DNA from: Alkalihalobacillus sp. LMS39
Lineage (GTDB): Bacteria; Bacillota; Bacilli; Bacillales; Bacillaceae_F
Reading direction: 5' to 3'
Length of the DNA: 64,000 nt
Assembly (NCBI RefSeq): GCF_022812285.1
Contig: NZ_CP093300.1
Location: 2,356,001-2,420,000, forward strand
Below the pieces are notes generated by a model that saw only the letters and a program-made list of their open reading frames with translations, did no database searches and had not been told where the DNA came from. The translations under genes were made by a program, and so were the position numbers. This document shows, one piece after another, positions 45,024 to 53,573 of this stretch (positions within the stretch are counted from its first letter, which is position 1; every line of letters starts with the position of its first letter).

Positions 45024-45914
45024 ATGAAATTACGTGTGTCAGCTGTACAATATCACCTACATTCAATTGCTACTTTTGAAGAGTTTGAAAACCAAGTAAC
45101 CCACTATGTTAAGACGGCTGCTGAATTTAATTCAGACTTTATCCTTTTCCCGGAATTTATTACGACCCAACTTATGTCCATCCCACATGCGAATCAAGTA
45201 GCTCCTGCGATTTCGCAATTACCACAATATACTCAATGGTATTATACTCTGTTTACAAAGTTAGCGATGGAAACGGGTATGCATATTATCGGTGGTACTC
45301 ATGTCATTGAGGAACAAGGCCGTTTATATAATGTTGCTCATTTATTTTATCCTGATGGTAGAATTGGAAAGCAACCAAAGTTGCATATTACTCCAACAGA
45401 AGTAGAGGAATGGAATATTACTCCTGGTGAAGGATTACAAGTGTTTCAAACAGATAAAGGCACAATTGCAGTGTTAACATGTTATGATATCGAATTTCCT
45501 GAAATTGTGAGAATGGCGAAAGCGATGGGAGCAGATGTTATTTTTTGTCCTTCTTGCACTGATGATTCTCATGGGTTTTATCGTGTGCGTTATTCTTGCC
45601 AAGCTAGAACGATTGAAAACCAAGTATATGTAGTGACAACAGGAACAGTAGGTGCCTTGCCAACGGTAGACTTTATGCGAGCGAATTACGGTCAGGCTGC
45701 CATTTTAACTCCTAATGATGTCCCTTTCCCTCAAAAAGGAATTATGATGGAAGGCGATATTAATAATGATATGATTATTACATCCGATTTGGATTTACAG
45801 CTATTATATGAAGTTAGGGAAAAAGGGTCTGTTACAACGTGGCGTGACCGTAGAGTCGATTTATATCCTGATTGGGAGAAATTAACGAAAAAAAATGAAC
45901 TAATTGGTTTATAA
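45024..45914 (+). CDS. Carbon-nitrogen hydrolase (nitrilase superfamily)
   Basis: This is a 296-residue enzyme. The catalytic triad is visible: Glu in LFPEF near residue 43, Lys in PKLHITPTE and Cys in AVLTCYDIEFPEI near 152. Members hydrolyse amides or nitriles. ATG 45024 lies four bases after AAAGGAGGGGG. An acetyltransferase gene follows 21 bases later. In many bacteria these two activities are fused in one polypeptide (GNAT plus amidohydrolase), which supports a shared pathway, probably of N-acylated amines. The substrate is unknown. Confidence 0.9.
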   Translation: MKLRVSAVQYHLHSIATFEEFENQVTHYVKTAAEFNSDFILFPEFITTQLMSIPHANQVAPAISQLPQYTQWYYTLFTKLAMETGMHIIGGTHVIEEQGRLYNVAHLFYPDGRIGKQPKLHITPTEVEEWNITPGEGLQVFQTDKGTIAVLTCYDIEFPEIVRMAKAMGADVIFCPSCTDDSHGFYRVRYSCQARTIENQVYVVTTGTVGALPTVDFMRANYGQAAILTPNDVPFPQKGIMMEGDINNDMIITSDLDLQLLYEVREKGSVTTWRDRRVDLYPDWEKLTKKNELIGL

Positions 45915-45935
45915 GGGAACTGGAGGAGAAGAAGA

Positions 45936-46604
45936 ATGTATAGAAAAGAAGTATTTGTATTTGAAAATGACACTCCTGTTAAAGCGATTGTTCGAAATTA
46001 TACTTTTGATGATTTTGATGATTTATATACGATACAACAAGAAAGTTTTCCTCCTCCTTTTCCTTCTGATTTGCTATGGAATAAACAACAAATTCTCAAC
46101 CATGTGTCCCTTTTTCAAGAAGGGGCATTATGTGTTGAAATAAATGGCCAAGTTATCGGGTCAATGACGACCTTACTTGTTTCGTTTGACCCACAACATC
46201 CACTTCATACTTGGGATGAAATAACTGATAACGGTTATATTCAAAATCATAACCCACATGGGAACACTCTTTACGTTGTTGATATTGGAGTTAGACCAGC
46301 TTATCGTCGACTTCAAATCGGGAAACTGTTAATGCAATCGATGTATGATCTTGTCATATATAAAAACTTAGACCGATTGCTTGGTGGTGGACGAATGCCT
46401 GGATTCGAAAAAGTGGCAACAGAAATGTCAGCAGACCAATACGTACAAGCTGTGTTATCAGGAAAAAGTAAAGATCCTGTTCTTTCGTTTTTACTCCGAT
46501 GTGGACGGACCCCTGTTGCTCTCGTACCCGATTATTTAGAGGATGAAGAATCTTTGAATTATGGCTTATTAATGGAATGGAAAAATCCATTTAAAACGAA
46601 ATAA
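45936..46604 (+). CDS. GNAT acetyltransferase paired with nitrilase
   Basis: This is a 222-residue GNAT protein. VVDIGVRPAYRRLQIGKLLMQ near residues 111-131 is the acetyl-CoA motif, and LLGGGRMPGFEKV is typical of the form usually fused to carbon-nitrogen hydrolases. GGAGGAG precedes the ATG and it follows the nitrilase gene directly. Both genes end at one terminator, so they form a two-gene operon. They probably act on the same small-molecule substrate. Confidence 0.88.
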   Translation: MYRKEVFVFENDTPVKAIVRNYTFDDFDDLYTIQQESFPPPFPSDLLWNKQQILNHVSLFQEGALCVEINGQVIGSMTTLLVSFDPQHPLHTWDEITDNGYIQNHNPHGNTLYVVDIGVRPAYRRLQIGKLLMQSMYDLVIYKNLDRLLGGGRMPGFEKVATEMSADQYVQAVLSGKSKDPVLSFLLRCGRTPVALVPDYLEDEESLNYGLLMEWKNPFKTK

Positions 46605-46611
46605 TAAATGG

Positions 46612-46645
46612 AACCAAAAGGAGATCATCCTTTTGGTTTTTTTTG
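46612..46645 (+). terminator. Intrinsic terminator of the nitrilase/GNAT operon
   Basis: A perfect 11-bp inverted repeat (46612-46622 and 46628-46638) is followed by a run of T. Confidence 0.9.
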
Positions 46646-46740
46646 AAAGATAAGAAAGCATTCCTGTATAAAAGTATTGGTCTAGCAGTTAAGTTTTGAA
46701 AGCTTATTCAAGAAGAGCGAAGGCGTTCCACGTTTTTCTT
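46645..46740 (+). repeat. Dispersed intergenic repeat, copy C (short form)
   Basis: This carries the GAAAGATAAGAAAGCAT start, TCTAGCAG, the AAGTTTTGAAAGCTT palindrome, CAAGAAGAGCGAAGG and the CGTTTTTCTT end. The hairpin arm CTTCGC of the long form is missing. It lies upstream of pepF. Confidence 0.75.
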
Positions 46741-46804
46741 TATCATGGAAAGTTTGATATGGTAATACTAATAAGTAAAATGAGAACTTGAGGAGTGTGG
46801 GACA

Positions 46805-48589
46805 TTGTTTTTTTCATCCAGGGAAGAAATACCAGAACAAGAGAAGTGGAACTTTAGCGATCTTTATGAATCGACTACAGAATGGGAACAAGATTTGCAA
46901 CAATCATTAAAGTTAGCAGAAACATTAAAATCGTATGATAATCGTATTTCAAACGCACAAACTTTATTTGAATTTTTAAAAACACAAGAAGAGCTTTCGT
47001 TTATTTTTAAAAAGGTTTATGTGTACGCCATGTTACATGTAGATGTAGACACAAGAGATACAAGCTCTCAAGCTTTGTTAGACCGTGCAAAGCAAGTCAG
47101 TGTGAAAATTAATTCTGCAACTTCTTTTTTTATGCCATTTCTATTGAGTTTAAAAGAAGAAACATTGAAGGGCTACATTGCAGAGGTAGCTGGCTTACAA
47201 TATTTTGAAGACGATTTATTTGAATCCTATCGTTTTAAAAAACATGTGTTAGCAAAAGAGCAAGAAGAAGTATTATCTCAATTAGGAGAAACTCTTTCTT
47301 CCCCTAGTCATACGTTTAGTATGATGAATAATGCGGATATTAAATTTGGAAAGGTCACAAATGATCGTGGAGAAGAAGTTGAATTAACGAGAGGTATGTA
47401 TGCAAAATTAATAGAAGATGAAAATCGGGTGAAGCGGAAAGAAGCTTATAAAGCTTATTATAAGCCTTATATTCAAATGCAAAATACGATCGCATCTACA
47501 TTAGCTTCGGCAATAAAGACAAATGTAACATTGTCTAAAATTCGTCATTATCCATCTGCCCTACACAAGGCCCTTTTCAGTGATAATGTTCCGACAGACG
47601 TCTACTCTACGTTAATTAAAACAACAAATGACCATCTAAACCCACTTCATCGTTATGTTGACTTACGAAAAAAGTGGTTAGAAGTGGATGAGTTACGGGC
47701 ATACGATTTAAATGCACCACTTGTTGAAGGGGTAAAATTAGAAATCCCATATGACGAAGCTTATAAAAAAATGTTAGAAAGTTTAACGCCTTTAGGTGAA
47801 GAATATGTTGGCATATTAAAGTCTTTTAAAGAAAAGCGATATCTTGATGTATGGGAAACCCCAGGAAAGCGTTCTGGAGCATACAATATCGGCGTGTATG
47901 GTGTACACCCATTTATTTTACTGAATCACAGAAATGACATTGACAGTTTGTTTACGTTAACACATGAATGTGGGCATGGAATGCATTCTTATTACAGCTC
48001 TACCTATCAACCCAAAATATCAGCGGGTTATTCCATTTTTGTTGCAGAAGTTGCTTCAACAGTCAATGAGGTATTACTAATTCGTCACATGTTACAAACA
48101 ACTACTGATAAGAAAATGAAAAAGTATTTACTTAATCATTTTATCGATAGCTTTAAAGGAACATTTTTCACCCAAGTGATGTTTTCAGAATTTGAAAAGA
48201 TTACCCATGAAAAAGCGGAAAATGGTGAACCACTTAATGTTCATGTCTTTAATGAAACGTATGAATCGATATTTAAAAAATACCATGGAGATACACTTGT
48301 ATTAGATGAAGAAGTAAAGCATGGATGGTCGAGAATTCCTCACTTTTATCGTCCGTTTTATGTGTATAAATATGCGACAGGTTTTGCATCAGCAGTATCG
48401 ATTGCGGATAAATTATTGGAAGGAGAAGAAAAAACTCGAGAGCAGTATCTTACTTTTTTAAAGGCTGGAAGTTCTGATTATCCGTTAGAATTATTAAAAA
48501 CTACTGGTGTTGATTTAAAAGAACCGAACACTATTGAGCATGCGCTTTCTCTTTTTGATTCATTAGTTGATGAATTTGCCAAACTGTAA
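46805..48589 (+). CDS. pepF: Oligoendopeptidase F
   Basis: This is a 594-residue M3-family zinc metallopeptidase. The catalytic motif HECGHGMH (HExxH type) lies near residue 388, and the zinc-ligand Glu lies in the following FVAEVASTVNE. The KWNFSDLYES start, IGVYGVHPFILLNHRND and the final FYVYKYATG are also typical of PepF. It cuts peptides of about 7-17 residues in the cytoplasm; in B. subtilis PepF can affect sporulation by degrading signalling peptides. The start is TTG 46805 after GAGGAGTG. It stands alone with its own terminator. Confidence 0.95.
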   Translation: MFFSSREEIPEQEKWNFSDLYESTTEWEQDLQQSLKLAETLKSYDNRISNAQTLFEFLKTQEELSFIFKKVYVYAMLHVDVDTRDTSSQALLDRAKQVSVKINSATSFFMPFLLSLKEETLKGYIAEVAGLQYFEDDLFESYRFKKHVLAKEQEEVLSQLGETLSSPSHTFSMMNNADIKFGKVTNDRGEEVELTRGMYAKLIEDENRVKRKEAYKAYYKPYIQMQNTIASTLASAIKTNVTLSKIRHYPSALHKALFSDNVPTDVYSTLIKTTNDHLNPLHRYVDLRKKWLEVDELRAYDLNAPLVEGVKLEIPYDEAYKKMLESLTPLGEEYVGILKSFKEKRYLDVWETPGKRSGAYNIGVYGVHPFILLNHRNDIDSLFTLTHECGHGMHSYYSSTYQPKISAGYSIFVAEVASTVNEVLLIRHMLQTTTDKKMKKYLLNHFIDSFKGTFFTQVMFSEFEKITHEKAENGEPLNVHVFNETYESIFKKYHGDTLVLDEEVKHGWSRIPHFYRPFYVYKYATGFASAVSIADKLLEGEEKTREQYLTFLKAGSSDYPLELLKTTGVDLKEPNTIEHALSLFDSLVDEFAKL

Positions 48590-48593
48590 TCTG

Positions 48594-48624
48594 AAAAAAG
48601 CCGTTTCTACGCGGCTTTTTTTAT
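48594..48624 (+). terminator. Intrinsic terminator of pepF
   Basis: AAAAAAGCCG (48594-48603) pairs with CGGCTTTTTT (48612-48621), followed by T. Confidence 0.85.
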
Positions 48625-48782
48625 TTCTAGCAATTGTCTCATCTATCTTGATTACAACTGTCCTTCTATTGATTGTTGTTCGCTAAGTTAATATGGCCAT
48701 TGCTCTTATGAACAGCCATATTAAGGCGAATGTTTAAGATGTTTTGTTTCTGTTATTGGAAACAACTACCTACATTTAAATT

Positions 48783-48813
48783 TGAATAAAATATCGGTAT
48801 CCCTGTCATACTA
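48783..48813 (+). promoter_or_regulatory. Sigma-G-like promoter of the SASP genes
   Basis: TGAATA (48783-48788), an 18-base spacer and CATACTA (48807-48813) match the forespore sigma-G consensus. They lie about 30 bases upstream of the first SASP ATG, the expected place for a forespore-expressed gene. Confidence 0.65.
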
Positions 48814-48844
48814 TAAGTAATCTAATAAAGAGAGGTGATACAAG

Positions 48845-49036
48845 ATGGCACGAAACAGCAATCAACTTCTAGTTTCAGGTGTGGAACAAGCACTAGACCA
48901 AATGAAGTATGAGATCGCGCAAGAATTCGGTGTACAACTTGGTCCAGATGCAACTTCTCGTTCAAATGGTTCTGTTGGAGGAGAAATTACAAAACGTTTA
49001 GTTTCTCAAGCTCAACAACAATTATTTGTGAAGTAA
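48845..49036 (+). CDS. Alpha/beta-type small acid-soluble spore protein 1
   Basis: This is a 63-residue [18 protein letters not shown] contains the GPR protease cleavage region, and [17 protein letters not shown] is the conserved DNA-binding segment. These proteins coat spore DNA, hold it in A-like form and protect it from UV and heat. They are degraded by GPR at germination. GAGAGGTGAT precedes the ATG. A sigma-G-like promoter lies upstream. A near-identical copy follows 57 bases later. Confidence 0.97.
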   Translation: MARNSNQLLVSGVEQALDQMKYEIAQEFGVQLGPDATSRSNGSVGGEITKRLVSQAQQQLFVK

Positions 49037-49093
49037 TTCATTTTATTTCGAGACTGCTAGCAACCAAAAAAATTTTGAGAGGGGTTTTTCAAG

Positions 49094-49285
49094 ATGGCAC
49101 GAAATAGCAATCAACTTCTAGTTTCAGGTGTAGAGCAAGCACTAGATCAAATGAAGTATGAAATCGCACAGGAATTCGGTGTACAACTTGGTGCAGATGC
49201 AACTTCTCGCGCTAATGGTTCAGTAGGTGGAGAAATTACAAAGCGCTTAGTTTCCCAAGCTCAGCAACAATTATTCGGAAGATAA
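49094..49285 (+). CDS. Alpha/beta-type small acid-soluble spore protein 2
   Basis: This is a 63-residue SASP that differs from its neighbour at only a few residues ([10 protein letters not shown] for [10 protein letters not shown], and FGR for FVK at the end). DNA identity is also very high, so it arose by recent tandem duplication or is kept alike by gene conversion. GAGAGGGG precedes the ATG. No separate sigma-G promoter is seen, and the only clear terminator follows this copy, so the two may be co-transcribed. Confidence 0.97.
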   Translation: MARNSNQLLVSGVEQALDQMKYEIAQEFGVQLGADATSRANGSVGGEITKRLVSQAQQQLFGR

Positions 49286-49300
49286 TTTAATATAATGGCT

Positions 49301-49336
49301 AGAAACGTACAGTTATCTGTACGTTTCTTTTTTTGA
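49301..49336 (+). terminator. Intrinsic terminator of the SASP pair
   Basis: A perfect 12-bp inverted repeat (49301-49312 and 49317-49328) ends in seven T. Confidence 0.9.
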
Positions 49337-49417
49337 GCAAATTCATCGACTTTTTGTACTGTACCCTTTACTTTAAAAGAAAGACAAGTCTAGTCTTAGA
49401 AAAAGAAAAGAGGGAAA

Positions 49418-50248
49418 ATGATGGAAAAAAGAAAAATAAAGCGAGCTTGGAAGGTTTCGATAAAAAAACATACCGATAGCCATTCGTCAGGATTCGTCAT
49501 TGAGCCTGGTCATTGGGAAGAATTTGATCCCTTTCTTTTAATGGCGGAAGATTATTTTAAACGGGGTACATTTGGACCGCATCCTCATCGTGGAATGGAG
49601 ACTGTTACATATGTTATAGATGGGGTGTTAGAGCATGAAGACAATAAAGGTGGAGCTGGCACCCTTTATCCCGGTGATGCCCAATGGATGACAGCAGGGA
49701 AGGGTGTTATTCACTCGGAAGAACCAGCAATTGGTGAAACGGTTCACTCATTGCAGCTTTGGGTAAATTTGCCGAGTGATAAAAAAATGACAGAACCACG
49801 ATATCAAAATTTACTTGGAAAAGAAATGCCGATAAGAGTTGAACATGGTGTGAGTGTAAAAGTATTTTCAGGAAGCTCTGGAGATGTTCAATCAAAGACA
49901 CAAAACCATGTGCCAATTACAATGGTTGAAATCAATTTAGAAAAAGGAGCTACATTCGCACAAGATATTCCTCCACATTATAATGGATTTATAGTTATTC
50001 TCGCAGGAGCAGGTACTTTTGGCTCAAATGGAATCGAAGGCACGAAAGGGGATGTTTTGCTTCTTGAGCGAATAGAAGGAGACGGACATACAGAAGTAGA
50101 TATAGTGGCATCAGAACCATTGCGAATTTTGTTGTATGCTGGACAACCAGTTCACGAACCAGTTGTCGCTAGAGGGCCGTTTGTTATGAATACAGAAGAA
50201 GAGATTAAACAAGCATATTCTGATTTCCGAAATGGTAAATTTATATAA
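49418..50248 (+). CDS. Pirin family protein
   Basis: This is a 276-residue bicupin. The N-terminal cupin shows the metal ligands in FGPHPHRGMETVTYVIDG near residues 51-68 and later EHEDN and GKGVIHSEEP. A second, less conserved cupin follows, as in bacterial pirins. Some pirins act as quercetin dioxygenases and others as redox-linked regulators. AGAGGGAAA precedes the ATG, and a second ATG directly after is an equally possible start. It is a single gene. Confidence 0.92.
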   Translation: MMEKRKIKRAWKVSIKKHTDSHSSGFVIEPGHWEEFDPFLLMAEDYFKRGTFGPHPHRGMETVTYVIDGVLEHEDNKGGAGTLYPGDAQWMTAGKGVIHSEEPAIGETVHSLQLWVNLPSDKKMTEPRYQNLLGKEMPIRVEHGVSVKVFSGSSGDVQSKTQNHVPITMVEINLEKGATFAQDIPPHYNGFIVILAGAGTFGSNGIEGTKGDVLLLERIEGDGHTEVDIVASEPLRILLYAGQPVHEPVVARGPFVMNTEEEIKQAYSDFRNGKFI

Positions 50249-50280
50249 ACTCTAAGTAATGTTGGAGTCATTGCAAAAAA

Positions 50281-50320
50281 GAGTTACCTGTCAAGCTCGT
50301 TGATAGGTAACTTCATTTTT
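50281..50320 (+). terminator. Intrinsic terminator of the pirin gene
   Basis: Arms 50283-50294 and 50300-50311 pair over 12 bases with one G-U, flanked by A and T runs. Confidence 0.8.
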
Positions 50321-50392
50321 ATCTATACGATTGAACCGTTGTTTGGTAAACTAAAGTAAAGTTCCATTTTTTCGATTTAGAGGTGATTTTTG

Positions 50393-50878
50393 GTGGTTGA
50401 ATTGATAGAAAAACAAAATTTTTGTGGTATAGGTTTTCACTGGTCAGGAACTTATCAAGAAGCAGCAAATGGAGAAATCAGAACTGTGATTTCCGAATTG
50501 TTAAAACGGAAAGATGAAATTATGGGAAAGATTGATGAAACTATCATCATTGGCTTGTCTATCCATGACCGTCCAGATGGATTCACGCATTTCTGTTTTT
50601 TCGAAACGAAGAATATTAATCATATTCCGAATGAAATGGTGTCCGTTCAAAGACCTGCTAGCAAGTATGTACAATTTCAACATAATAAAGAGGATTCCAT
50701 TGCACGTGCGTATGAAAAAGTTGTAGCGTATGTAAAAAATAACAATATTCAAGTAGTGGAATTGGAGTCCGTACCAAAGTATGATCTTTTGCCGATAAAA
50801 CAAGAAATTTATAATGTAAGTGAAGTTTTAGCAGATACCCCTTCTTATCTTATAGAAATCCCGGTTCAATCATTTTAA
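50393..50878 (+). CDS. GyrI-like/AraC effector-binding domain protein
   Basis: This is a 161-residue stand-alone GyrI-like small-molecule-binding domain: an N-terminal strand-helix unit (VELIEKQNFCGIGFHWSGTYQ), then two beta-alpha-beta repeats. There is no DNA-binding part. Relatives bind drugs or gyrase, or serve as the sensing part of regulators such as BmrR. The start is GTG 50393, seven bases after AGGTGA; the TTG three bases earlier is less well spaced. It is monocistronic as far as can be seen. Confidence 0.75.
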   Translation: MVELIEKQNFCGIGFHWSGTYQEAANGEIRTVISELLKRKDEIMGKIDETIIIGLSIHDRPDGFTHFCFFETKNINHIPNEMVSVQRPASKYVQFQHNKEDSIARAYEKVVAYVKNNNIQVVELESVPKYDLLPIKQEIYNVSEVLADTPSYLIEIPVQSF

Positions 50879-50955
50879 AATAAAAGTTGTCATTCTTTTA
50901 AAGGATTTGTATAAACATGTAATTAGGACAACCCATAATGAATGGAGAGGTTTTG

Positions 50956-51321
50956 ATGTCAAAAAAGAATATAACCATTAGTTTATTATTAATTGTTATG
51001 GTTGCTTCTGTCCTTTATTATTCACCTGTCCTTTTTCAAGAAGGCAATCCATTATCCATCGCTTTAGGAATTGCGAAGCTAGAGTTAACAGATGACGACA
51101 TTGTTGCCTTTTCAGAAAACGCAAGAGAAACGAAATATGTGTCCCGTTCATCAGAAACAAGTTATACAGAAGTACCTGCCTTATTATTGCAGGGAGGAGA
51201 ATGGGAATTTGAAGATCAAATGGGTTCAGCCCTTATTTTTGTTCAAGATGATAAAGAGCAAATCATAACGATGAGTAAATTCACAAAACACTATATTATT
51301 TGGACGTTGCATCATACATAA
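50956..51321 (+). CDS. Small exported or membrane-anchored protein, unknown
   Basis: This is a 121-residue protein with an N-terminal hydrophobic segment (about residues 6-24, ITISLLLIVMVASVLYYS) and a polar domain predicted to lie outside. It has no lipobox. ATG 50956 follows GAGAGG; the ATG at 50938 has no ribosome site. It is followed by an inverted repeat (GAGCATGA/TCATGCTT, 51327-51366) without a strong T run. No family is recognised. Confidence 0.65.
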   Translation: MSKKNITISLLLIVMVASVLYYSPVLFQEGNPLSIALGIAKLELTDDDIVAFSENARETKYVSRSSETSYTEVPALLLQGGEWEFEDQMGSALIFVQDDKEQIITMSKFTKHYIIWTLHHT

Positions 51322-51435
51322 GAGGAACGAGCATGAGTGGAAATGCCGGTATACCATTCATGCTTGTTGTTTATTTATAAAGATAATTATAATGTTAACT
51401 TTGTGTAAATAAAAATGCGTAAAGGGGGAGCTACA

Positions 51436-51957
51436 TTGGGTAATCAGCTTTTTTTTAAAGATAATTTCTTTTCAGCTGGATTGACAGATATTTATAATGA
51501 AAAAAAAGAAAAAATCGGAAGTCTTGATTTAAAAAGTGCCTTTTCTTCAAAGGTTGATATTGTCAATTTAGAAGGAGAAATGCTAACAAGAGGATTTTTC
51601 CCTGTTTTTTCTACGAAATGGAAAGTTGTCGATAATAACGAAAATGAATTAGGCACTTTGCGACAAAGGGTATCTTTTTTCTCAAAAAAGTATGAATATA
51701 TAACAAAAAATCAAGTTTGCTATACAATTCATTCAGAAGCACTATCAAAGGAATATAAAATAAATAATCAAAAAGGTGAAGTTGTAGCCCAGTTTAAAAG
51801 AATAAATGGTTTTTTTGCATCCCCAGCATTTGAACTTATAAATTCATCTGAGATTTTAAAAAATGAAGAGTTAATAACTGTTGTGATGGGAGTCAATATG
51901 ATAACGAAAAGAAATAACTCCTCAGCACATACAACAACACATGGACACACAATGTAA
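51436..51957 (+). CDS. Tubby/LURP-one-like family protein (YxjI type)
   Basis: This is a 173-residue beta-rich protein. Repeated pieces such as DIYNEKKEKIGSLDLKSAFSSKVDI, and later VVDNNENELGTLRQRVSFFSKKYEY, follow the strand pattern of bacterial LURP-one/tubby-like proteins, which read like duplicated pieces of a beta barrel round a helix. The start is TTG 51436 after AAAGGGGGAG. The end is His/Thr rich. The next gene starts 20 bases later. The fold call is moderate; the function is unknown. Confidence 0.6.
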   Translation: MGNQLFFKDNFFSAGLTDIYNEKKEKIGSLDLKSAFSSKVDIVNLEGEMLTRGFFPVFSTKWKVVDNNENELGTLRQRVSFFSKKYEYITKNQVCYTIHSEALSKEYKINNQKGEVVAQFKRINGFFASPAFELINSSEILKNEELITVVMGVNMITKRNNSSAHTTTHGHTM

Positions 51958-51977
51958 AAAGGAAGTGGGAGATGAGT

Positions 51978-52613
51978 ATGAGTCATTATTTTTCAAATCA
52001 AATTTCAACAATTGAACAGCTTGAAGCGTTAAACATCGGAAAACCAAGTCAAGCTGTACAAAATAAAACAATAACAGAATTAGATGAACATTGTATTAAC
52101 TTTATTCGTAAATGCCCTTTTGTTGTTCTTTCCACGTCCAATAAAGACGGAAAATGTGATGCTTCTCCGAGGGGGGATCATCGAGGATTTGTATTTGTAT
52201 TGGATAACAAACATCTTCTTCTACCAGAAAGACCCGGAAATAAGAGGATGGATTCGATACATAATATCCTCTCAAACCCTCATATTGGCTTATTATTTAC
52301 GATACCTGGAGTTGAAGAAACGTTAAGAATAGCAGGAAAAGCTTATATTACAAGCGACTCAAAATTATTAGAAAAGATGGCTGTTAACGAAAAAATTCCC
52401 TCTCTTGCAATAGGAGTAGAAGTTGAAGAATGTTTTATTCATTGTGCAAAAGCGTTTAAGCGGTCAAAACTGTGGGATAGTAGTTCCTGGATTCAGAAAG
52501 AAGAGCGACCGAATGCAGCTGCGATACTTGTCGATCATATTAAAATAAAAGAATTAACACTAGAGAAGATAGAGGAGAACTTAAAGGAAAGTTATACAAA
52601 AAGATTGTATTAG
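51978..52613 (+). CDS. Pyridoxamine 5'-phosphate oxidase family flavoprotein
   Basis: This is a 211-residue FMN-binding split-barrel protein. CPFVVLSTSNKDGKCDASPRGDHRGFV near residues 42-68 and LPERPGNKRMDSIHNIL near 78-94 match the MSMEG_1061-type subgroup of the PPOX superfamily. ATG 51978 is chosen because the upstream ATG at 51972 abuts the GTGGGAG ribosome site. Family members are FMN- or F420-dependent reductases acting on a range of small molecules. It lies before the quinone-stress genes but ends upstream of their promoter. Confidence 0.85.
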   Translation: MSHYFSNQISTIEQLEALNIGKPSQAVQNKTITELDEHCINFIRKCPFVVLSTSNKDGKCDASPRGDHRGFVFVLDNKHLLLPERPGNKRMDSIHNILSNPHIGLLFTIPGVEETLRIAGKAYITSDSKLLEKMAVNEKIPSLAIGVEVEECFIHCAKAFKRSKLWDSSSWIQKEERPNAAAILVDHIKIKELTLEKIEENLKESYTKRLY

Positions 52614-52661
52614 TGTAGCGAGAGTCACAAGCTTCATGCGAAAACAGTGCAAAAAAAGATT

Positions 52662-52690
52662 TGACAAAGACTTTATTGTCCTTATATAAT
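52662..52690 (+). promoter_or_regulatory. Consensus sigma-A promoter of wrbA
   Basis: TTGACA (52662-52667), a 17-base spacer and TATAAT (52685-52690) are a perfect sigma-A promoter. The first MhqR-like palindrome starts on the next base, so a bound repressor would cover the transcription start. Confidence 0.9.
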
Positions 52691-52808
52691 TATCTTAAAT
52701 TCAAGATATTTTTTTGTGGCATTATCTTGAATTTAAGATAATTAAGCAGAAACGCTAAAAGATGTTTGTCTTTTAATTCTTTTGGGTAATTATCTTGAAG
52801 TAAAGATA
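52691..52808. promoter_or_regulatory. Three MhqR-like operator palindromes
   Basis: Palindromes with TATCTT/AAGATA arms lie at 52691-52708, 52723-52740 and 52791-52808. The first two are exact reverse complements of each other. They resemble the B. subtilis MhqR box as I recall it (ATCT-AATT-AGAT core). Downstream are a WrbA-like quinone reductase, a ring-cleaving dioxygenase and MhqD, the known type of MhqR targets. The MhqR gene itself is not in the window. Confidence 0.75.
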
Positions 52809-52845
52809 ATTTATTATTGTAAAACAAAAAAAGGAGTGGAAAGAA

Positions 52846-53448
52846 ATGTCAAATGTAAAACTAGCTATTATTTATTACAGTTCAACAGGAACAAATTATC
52901 AACTTGCAAAGTGGGCCGAGGAAGGCGCGAAAGAAGTAGGAGCAGAAGTTAAAGTAGTCAAAGTCCCTGAGTTAGCTCCTCAAGCAGCTATTGATTCAAA
53001 TCCAGGTTGGAAAGCTCACGTGGAAGAAACACAAGATGTTCCAGAAGTAACGTTAGACGATTTAGAATGGGCAGATGCGATTATCTTTAGCGTGCCAACG
53101 CGATTTGGCAATATGCCAGGTCAAATGAAACAATTTTTAGACACGACAGGTGGATTATGGTTTAATGGAAAATTAGTAAACAAAGCAGTGAGTGCAATGT
53201 CATCCGCATCTAATGCACACGGAGGACAAGAGGCAACTATTTTAAGCTTGTATACTACAATGTATCATTGGGGTGCTATTGTTGTCGCACCTGGTTATTC
53301 AGACCCAGTTACATTTGCTGCAGGGGGTAATCCTTATGGAACAAGTGTGACAGTGGACCAAGAAGGAAATATGGTAGAAGACGTTCAAGAAGCAGCAAAA
53401 TATCAAGCAAAACGTACAGTAGAAGTAGCTGCATTACTTAAAAAATAA
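52846..53448 (+). CDS. wrbA: NAD(P)H:quinone oxidoreductase, WrbA type
   Basis: This is a 200-residue flavodoxin-like protein. YYSSTGTNYQLA near residues 10-21 is the FMN phosphate loop, FSVPTRFGNMPGQMKQFLD is the WrbA active-site stretch, and SSASNAHGGQE follows. WrbA reduces quinones by two electrons and so avoids semiquinone radicals. AAAGGAGTGGAAAG precedes the ATG. The strong promoter and three MhqR-like sites upstream point to induction by quinones or electrophiles. A hairpin follows the gene. Confidence 0.93.
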   Translation: MSNVKLAIIYYSSTGTNYQLAKWAEEGAKEVGAEVKVVKVPELAPQAAIDSNPGWKAHVEETQDVPEVTLDDLEWADAIIFSVPTRFGNMPGQMKQFLDTTGGLWFNGKLVNKAVSAMSSASNAHGGQEATILSLYTTMYHWGAIVVAPGYSDPVTFAAGGNPYGTSVTVDQEGNMVEDVQEAAKYQAKRTVEVAALLKK

Positions 53449-53455
53449 GATAAAT

Positions 53456-53487
53456 GAGGGTGTCTGAGTAGTAGTGTAGACACCCTC
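53456..53487 (+). terminator. Hairpin after wrbA, probable terminator or attenuating stem
   Basis: GAGGGTGTCT (53456-53465) pairs perfectly with AGACACCCTC (53478-53487). There is only a weak T tract after it, so some readthrough into the dioxygenase gene is possible. Confidence 0.6.
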
Positions 53488-53573
53488 GAATTTATTTCAA
53501 ATAAACTAGGACGAATGGAAATAGGCATAAGGGAATACTACTATTGAAAATAGACAGAAAAGAGGAAATATCT

